From positions 1-64,000 of the forward strand of contig NZ_KQ758469.1 of the NCBI RefSeq assembly GCF_001456955.1: 64,000 nucleotides of DNA, written 5' to 3'. Each line of letters opens with the position of its first letter. The stretch's first letter is position 1. Origin of the DNA: Microbacterium enclense (GTDB lineage Bacteria; Actinomycetota; Actinomycetes; Actinomycetales; Microbacteriaceae). Position numbers and translations under genes: made by a program. Positions 59,836 through 64,000 of the stretch are shown here, one piece after another. A model generated the notes under the pieces. The model did not search any database, was not told where the DNA came from, and was given only the letters and a program-made list of their open reading frames with translations.

Positions 59836-59880
59836 TTTTCGGCATCCCGAAAACTTGCTAGCTTTTCGGCATGCCGAAAA
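59836..59880. promoter_or_regulatory. Two MntR-type operators and leaderless promoter of mntH
   Basis: TTTTCGGCATCCCGAAAA (59836-59853, one mismatch to a palindrome) and TTTTCGGCATGCCGAAAA (59863-59880, perfect) are 27 bp apart. A -10-like TAGCTT (59859-59864) lies between them. The ATG of mntH (59871) is the exact centre of the second site, and there is no ribosome site, so the transcript probably begins at the start codon. A repressor bound here would block both promoter and start. Confidence 0.82.
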
Positions 59881-61202
59881 CAGGGGATGCCATCGACCGC
59901 CGCCACGCCCCCGGGCGCGCGCTGTGGCTCCTGGGGCCGGCGATGGTCGCGGGTGTCGCCTACCTCGATCCCGGCAACGTCGCGAGCAACATGACGGCGG
60001 GCGCCGCGTTCGGCTACCTCCTCGTGTGGGTGGTGGTGCTCGGCAACGTCATGGCGTGGCTCATCCAGTACCTCTCGGCGAAGCTCGGCATCGTCACGGG
60101 CGAGAGTCTGCCGCAGGTGCTCGGCCGCCGGATCCGCCGCCCGTGGGCGCGACGCGCCTACTGGCTGCAGGCCGAGCTGGTCGCGATGGCCACCGACGTC
60201 GCGGAGGTCATCGGCGGTGCAGTGGCGCTGCACCTGCTCTTCGGCATCCCCCTGTTGTGGGGCGGGGCGATCACCGGCGTCGTGTCGATGGGCCTCCTGC
60301 TCGTGCAGACGCGGCGCGGGGCGCGGACGTTCGAGACGGTGCTGATCGGCCTGCTCGTGATCATCGCGGTGGGCTTCTCGTTCGGGCTCTTCTTCGCTCC
60401 CCCGGCGCCCGACGGCGTCATCGGCGGGTTGCTCCCGCGCTTCGAGGGCACGGAGTCGGTGCTGCTGGCGGCATCCATCCTCGGCGCGACGATCATGCCG
60501 CACGCCATCTACGCGCACTCAGCGCTCGCGCGCGACCGGTTCGCTCCGTCGGCGCTCGTCCCCTCCGGCACGACACCGGATGCCGCCTCCGCCGACCGAC
60601 CGTCGAGCACTGACGCCACGGTGTCGCTCGAAGGCGCACGCGGCATCTCCACCCCGCGCCTGTTGCGCGCGACCCGCTGGGACGTCACGATCGCTTTGGC
60701 CGTCGCCGGCACCGTCAACCTCGCGATCCTGCTGCTGGCCGCCGCCAACCTCGCCGGCGTCGACGGAACCGACAGCCTCGAAGGCGCCTACGCGGCGCTG
60801 CGCGACGGGCTCGGTCCCCTCGTCGCGACGCTGTTCGCGGTCGGTCTGCTCGCGAGCGGGCTCGCCTCGACATCGGTGGGCGCCTACGCGGGCGCCGAGA
60901 TCATGCACGGGCTGCTGCGCGTGCGGGTCCCGCTGCTGGTACGACGCCTCGTCACGCTCCTCCCCGCGCTCGGGATCCTCGCCCTCGGCATCGACCCGAC
61001 CCTCGCCCTGGTGCTCAGTCAGGTGGTGCTGTCGTTCGGCATCCCGTTCGCCCTCGTCCCCCTCGTCGCGCTGACGGCGCAGGCGACAGTGCTCGGCGCG
61101 TACCGCAACCGCGTCGCGACCACGGTCGCCGGGGTGCTGGCATCCGTGTTCCTCATCACCCTCAACCTCGTCCTCCTCTGGCTCGTCTTCACCGGCGGAT
61201 AG
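59871..61202 (+). CDS. mntH: Nramp-family divalent metal transporter (Mn2+ importer)
   Basis: A 443-residue protein starting at ATG 59871, the centre of a palindromic operator. Eleven to twelve helices are predicted. The metal-binding DPGN of helix 1 is present (VAYLDPGNVASNMTAG), as is the helix 6 ATIMPHAIYAHSAL motif (MPH). A ~60-residue Ser/Thr/Pro-rich insertion follows the helix 6 region (SGTTPDAASADRPSSTDATV). It imports Mn2+ (or Fe2+) with protons. It is co-transcribed with the MntR-like regulator, which begins 9 bp after its stop. Confidence 0.92.
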   Translation: MPKTGDAIDRRHAPGRALWLLGPAMVAGVAYLDPGNVASNMTAGAAFGYLLVWVVVLGNVMAWLIQYLSAKLGIVTGESLPQVLGRRIRRPWARRAYWLQAELVAMATDVAEVIGGAVALHLLFGIPLLWGGAITGVVSMGLLLVQTRRGARTFETVLIGLLVIIAVGFSFGLFFAPPAPDGVIGGLLPRFEGTESVLLAASILGATIMPHAIYAHSALARDRFAPSALVPSGTTPDAASADRPSSTDATVSLEGARGISTPRLLRATRWDVTIALAVAGTVNLAILLLAAANLAGVDGTDSLEGAYAALRDGLGPLVATLFAVGLLASGLASTSVGAYAGAEIMHGLLRVRVPLLVRRLVTLLPALGILALGIDPTLALVLSQVVLSFGIPFALVPLVALTAQATVLGAYRNRVATTVAGVLASVFLITLNLVLLWLVFTGG

Positions 61203-61211
61203 GCTGACGGC

Positions 61212-61847
61212 GTGAAATCGCCCGTGGCCGACGACTATCTCAAGGCGATCTATCACCACACCGAGTGGCAGGACACCCCGATCACGCCGTCGCAGCTCGC
61301 CAGCGTGCTCGGCCTGGCGCCCTCGAGTGTGACCGAGATGGTCAAGAAGCTCGCCGCGCAGGGGCTCGTGACGCATCGCCCGTACGGCCCGGTGTCGCTG
61401 ACGCCCGCGGGCGAGCGGCGTGCGGCCGGCGTCATCCGTCGTCACCGGCTCATCGAGACGTGGCTCGTGCGCGAGTACGCATACGCGTGGGACGAGGTGC
61501 ACGACGAAGCCGAGGTGCTCGAGCACGCGCTGAGCGACCGCCTGCTCGAGGGCATCGACGAACGCCTCGGGCGGCCCCGGTTCGACCCGCACGGCGACGC
61601 GATCCCGGATGCCGACGGCGCGGTGCACCGTCAACCCTTCGTGCTGCTGTCGCGAGCCGCCGCAGGCCACGCGGGTCGCGTGCTGCGCGTGAGCGACCGC
61701 GACCCCGAACTGCTGCGCGCGCTCGTCGAGCGCCGCATCGATGTCGGCCACGAGCTCGAGGTGGTGTCCGACGAGGTCGTGCGCGCCGACGGCGTCGAGG
61801 TGACCCTGCCGGCCGGTGCCGGCGGATCGGTGTGGCTGACGGCCTGA
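61212..61847 (+). CDS. mntR: DtxR/MntR-family metal-dependent repressor
   Basis: A 211-residue protein starting at GTG 61212. The N-terminal winged helix is typical (ADDYLKAIYHHTEW, SQLASVLGLAPSSVTEMVKK, GLVTHRPYGPVSLTPAGE). Metal-binding helices follow (RRHRLIETWLVREY, WDEVHDEAEVLEHALSD), then a C-terminal SH3-like FeoA domain (GHAGRVLRVSDRDPELLRAL). With Mn2+ bound it should occupy the two palindromes before mntH and thereby control its own operon. The FeoA domain is usual for DtxR/MntR of actinobacteria. Confidence 0.9.
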   Translation: MKSPVADDYLKAIYHHTEWQDTPITPSQLASVLGLAPSSVTEMVKKLAAQGLVTHRPYGPVSLTPAGERRAAGVIRRHRLIETWLVREYAYAWDEVHDEAEVLEHALSDRLLEGIDERLGRPRFDPHGDAIPDADGAVHRQPFVLLSRAAAGHAGRVLRVSDRDPELLRALVERRIDVGHELEVVSDEVVRADGVEVTLPAGAGGSVWLTA

Positions 61848-61911
61848 GCACATGCCGGCGACGGGAAGAACGCCAGAGGACAGGCGACCCGCCGCTGGAG
61901 CGGATCCCCGC

Positions 61912-62859
61912 TCAGGATGCCGCGCGCCGAGCCCGATCGAACGGCCAGCGCACGTGGGTCGCGGTCTCGCAGGCGCGCCAGAGGTCTGCGCCGAGCTCGC
62001 TGCGCCGGGTCCTCCGCGCCGGCGTCGCCACGCGCGGTTCGCCGCGTGCGATGAGCGCCGGACCGTACATCGCACCGCCGTCGGCGCGGGGGTCGACCAG
62101 AGCGCGCACCAACGCCCACGCACCCTGTTCCTTCGACTGGGTGATCGGGGCCTGCAGGTTGTCGACGAACCGCGTGAGCCGGCTCGGCTCGTTGACGCCG
62201 CGCACCCCGCGGGTGCGCCCGCTCGTCGAGTAGCCGGGGTGGGCCACCAGGCTCTGCACCGGCACCCCGTGCGCGCGCAGGCGCTTGTCGGCCTCGAGGG
62301 CGAGAGACGTCGTGGCCGCCTTCGACTGCACATAGGCGCGCCAGGGCGTGTAGCCCTCGACGAGCTCGGGATCGGTGGGGAGGTGCGCCCAGATCGAGGT
62401 CGACATGCTGCCCACCCACACCATGCGTCCGCGCGCGGCGGCGAGCGGCTTGAGCAGCTCCCCGGCGAGCGCGAAGTGACCGAGCACGTTCGTGGCGAAG
62501 ACGAGTTCGTGGCCGCCGACGGTCTGGCGCTGCTTCGGCGGATGCACGACGCCCGCGTTCAGCAGCAGGCCGTCGAGTCGACCGCGCGCGCGGACGGTGG
62601 CCGCCGCCGCGCGCACCGACCCCATGTTGCTGGTATCGAGCAGGAGCGTCTCGACCGTGGCATCCGGGCTCGAGCGCTTCACCGCCGACTTCGCATCGAC
62701 GAGCCTGTTCGGATTGCGCCCGGTGAGCACCACGTGCGCGCCGGCGGCCGCGAGCTGCTCGCAGCCGAAATAGCCGAGGCCCCGCGTCGCGCCCGTGACG
62801 AGGTAGGTCTTGCCCGTCAGGTCGGGGAGGTTCCGGGAATCCCAGTCGGTGCGCGCCAC
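61912..62859 (-). CDS. SDR family NAD(P)-binding protein
   Basis: A 315-residue protein starting at GTG 62859. It has the Rossmann motif TYLVTGATRGLGYFG, LLLNAGVVHPP, the catalytic region VWVGSMSTS and YVQSKAATTSLALEAD, and a C-terminal extension with a basic end. It belongs with the retinol-dehydrogenase/WWOX-like SDRs by its longer C-terminus and 'GRNPNRLVDAKSAV' strand. The substrate is unknown. It converges with mntR. Confidence 0.85.
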   Translation of the reverse strand: MARTDWDSRNLPDLTGKTYLVTGATRGLGYFGCEQLAAAGAHVVLTGRNPNRLVDAKSAVKRSSPDATVETLLLDTSNMGSVRAAAATVRARGRLDGLLLNAGVVHPPKQRQTVGGHELVFATNVLGHFALAGELLKPLAAARGRMVWVGSMSTSIWAHLPTDPELVEGYTPWRAYVQSKAATTSLALEADKRLRAHGVPVQSLVAHPGYSTSGRTRGVRGVNEPSRLTRFVDNLQAPITQSKEQGAWALVRALVDPRADGGAMYGPALIARGEPRVATPARRTRRSELGADLWRACETATHVRWPFDRARRAAS

Positions 62860-63049
62860 CCTACGACCCTAACGAGATCGCTCGCCGGCGTCACGAGTTC
62901 ATTCCGATTCGGGCATATCGGCCTCGAGGAAACTTTTTCGGTCGATCTCGTGACGAATCGACCCGTCAGCGCGTCTTCTTGATGAGCACATGCTCCGTCG
63001 CGACGAGATGGGTCGCCGCCGACGCCGACACTCGAGAAGGAGTCAGATC

Positions 63050-63220
63050 ATGGGTCTGGACGACAAGATCAAGAACGCCGCTCAGGACATCGTGGGCAAG
63101 GCGAAGGAAGCCATCGGCAACGCCACCGACAACGACAAGCTCGCCGCCGAGGGCAAGGCCGACCAGGCGAAGGCGGATGCCAAGAAGGCCGGCGAGAACG
63201 TCAAGGACGCCTTCAAGTAA
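63050..63220 (+). CDS. CsbD-family stress protein
   Basis: A 56-residue protein starting at ATG 63050, with GAGAAGGAGTC upstream. It is an acid/lysine-rich helical protein with the CsbD pattern (GLDDKIKNAAQDIVGKAKEA, TDNDKLAAEGKADQAK). Such proteins are induced by general stress and are thought to be small, partly disordered and abundant; a defined biochemical role is not known. A strong terminator follows 13 bp after its stop. Confidence 0.88.
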   Translation: MGLDDKIKNAAQDIVGKAKEAIGNATDNDKLAAEGKADQAKADAKKAGENVKDAFK

Positions 63221-63233
63221 GTCTGCACCGCAG

Positions 63234-63276
63234 ACGGGCGGGTTCGACCACGGTCGGACCCGCCCGTGCTCGTTTT
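63234..63276 (+). terminator. Terminator after the CsbD-like gene
   Basis: ACGGGCGGGT (63234-63243) and ACCCGCCCGT (63258-63267) form a perfect 10-bp stem, extended inside by TCGACC/GGTCGG. GCTCGTTTTCG follows, giving a short T-run. Confidence 0.85.
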
Positions 63277-63327
63277 CGCCCGGTTGCATCCCGGTGCTAT
63301 GTCGGAGGCCGGGGCTAGGCTGGCCCC

Positions 63328-64000
63328 ATGCGGACCCGGGGCGACATCGAATGCTGGCTCACCGACATGGACGGCGTTCTCGTGCACGAGAACACACCCA
63401 TCTCGGGTGCGTCCGAGCTGCTCGCGCAGTGGCGGGCCGAGGGCACGCCGTTCCTGGTGCTCACGAACAACTCGATCTTCACGCCGCGTGACCTGAGTGC
63501 ACGTCTGCGCGCGTCGGGCCTGGACGTCCCCGAGGCGTCGATCTGGACCTCGGCGCTGGCCACCGCCGACTTCCTGAAGTCGCAGATGCCCGGCGGCTCC
63601 GCCTTCGTGATCGGCGAGGCGGGGCTCACGACGGCCCTGCACGAGGCCGGGTTCATCATGACCGAGACGACGCCCGACTACGTCGTCGTCGGCGAGACGC
63701 GCAACTACTCGTTCGAGGCGATCACGAAGGCCATCCGCTTCATCCGGGGCGGCGCGCGCTTCATCGCCACGAACCCGGATGCCACGGGCCCCTCGACCGA
63801 GGGTGTCCTCCCCGCGACGGGTGCCATCGCCGCGCTCATCACGAAGGCCACCGGCAAGGAGCCGTACATCGTCGGCAAGCCCAACCCGATGATGTTCCGT
63901 TCCGCGCTCAACCGCATCGGTGCGCACAGCGAGAACACCGGCATGATCGGCGACCGCATGGACACCGACATCGTCGCCGGCATCGAGGCGGGGCTGCACA
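63328..64000 (+). CDS. HAD-family phosphatase, NagD-like (partial at window end)
   Basis: At least 224 residues from ATG 63328 to the end of the window. The HAD motifs are clear: motif 1 [10 protein letters not shown], motif 2 [10 protein letters not shown], and a C-terminal [14 protein letters not shown] (motif 4), with the NagD-type cap between them and [11 protein letters not shown] supplying the Lys. It dephosphorylates small phosphorylated metabolites, probably in the cytoplasm. The gene runs off the right edge, but the part seen is complete through motif 4. Confidence 0.9.
   Translation, partial: MRTRGDIECWLTDMDGVLVHENTPISGASELLAQWRAEGTPFLVLTNNSIFTPRDLSARLRASGLDVPEASIWTSALATADFLKSQMPGGSAFVIGEAGLTTALHEAGFIMTETTPDYVVVGETRNYSFEAITKAIRFIRGGARFIATNPDATGPSTEGVLPATGAIAALITKATGKEPYIVGKPNPMMFRSALNRIGAHSENTGMIGDRMDTDIVAGIEAGLH

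Overview
The window is high-GC, densely coded DNA from an actinobacterium, most likely Microbacterium or a close relative in Microbacteriaceae. The signs are the proteins themselves (a pore-forming ESAT-6-like protein, DUF6507- and DUF6177-like proteins, EccC and EccD, and a single-chain GlyRS), many GTG starts with 4-bp gene overlaps, and frequent GGCATCC/GGATGCC hairpins between genes. There are long open frames on the wrong strand throughout, which is expected at this GC content. I saw no rRNA, tRNA or CRISPR.

Region A (1-15436) is a type VII secretion (T7SS) locus on the + strand. It opens with a WXG100-like protein, a DUF6507-like protein and a 1059-residue polymorphic toxin whose C-terminus carries two warheads: a TNT-type NAD glycohydrolase domain followed by a papain-fold (Tox-PL) domain. 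An Imm35-like immunity gene follows. Next comes a small cassette with an orphan TNT protein lacking a key Gln, flanked by two related immunity-like genes, and a frameshifted gene. The apparatus genes follow as a chain of 1-4 bp overlaps: FHA protein, DUF6177-like protein, an 18-codon mini-ORF, a small membrane protein, EccD, a MinD-like protein, EccC and a small tail gene. EccB, EccE and MycP are not in the window.

Region B (15437-23775) is ordinary chromosome: a YtcJ-type amidohydrolase and an MFS transporter, divergent from a LacI regulator with a perfect TTAAACGTTTAA operator between them; then glyS, menC, an SDR and a small acidic protein.

Region C (about 24320-49793) is a 25.5-kb accessory island. 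It sits inside a GNAT acetyltransferase gene: the C-terminal part lies at 23874-24320 and the N-terminal part at 49794-50037, and together they rebuild a protein of almost exactly the length of an intact paralogue (45237-45932) inside the island. The left edge carries a TnpB with an unusual three-fold Cys-cluster N-terminus. The right edge carries a tyrosine-recombinase-like protein overlapping a DDE transposase-like protein, a strong terminator and an end hairpin. The cargo looks like a defence or conflict cluster: a PD-(D/E)XK nuclease with a partner gene, a GNAT-PIN fusion with an ASCH protein, an HD-type dNTP triphosphohydrolase with a small helical protein, an Mrr-like nuclease, HTH/DUF2384-type antitoxin-like proteins, a membrane-GAF protein, and several unknowns, with decayed fragments among them.

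Region D (50157-64000) returns to chromosome: a small membrane protein with a leader ORF, an MFS transporter, purU, a second FHA cluster, a degenerate class A beta-lactamase-fold protein, an M13 metallopeptidase, a MATE transporter, a SpoU-family RNA methyltransferase, mntH-mntR with two operators (one containing the mntH start codon), an SDR, a CsbD protein and the start of a HAD phosphatase.

Three genes are broken by a 1-bp change in a G/C homopolymer (6198-6201, 42320-42323, 43595-43599). These may be sequencing errors rather than real mutations.
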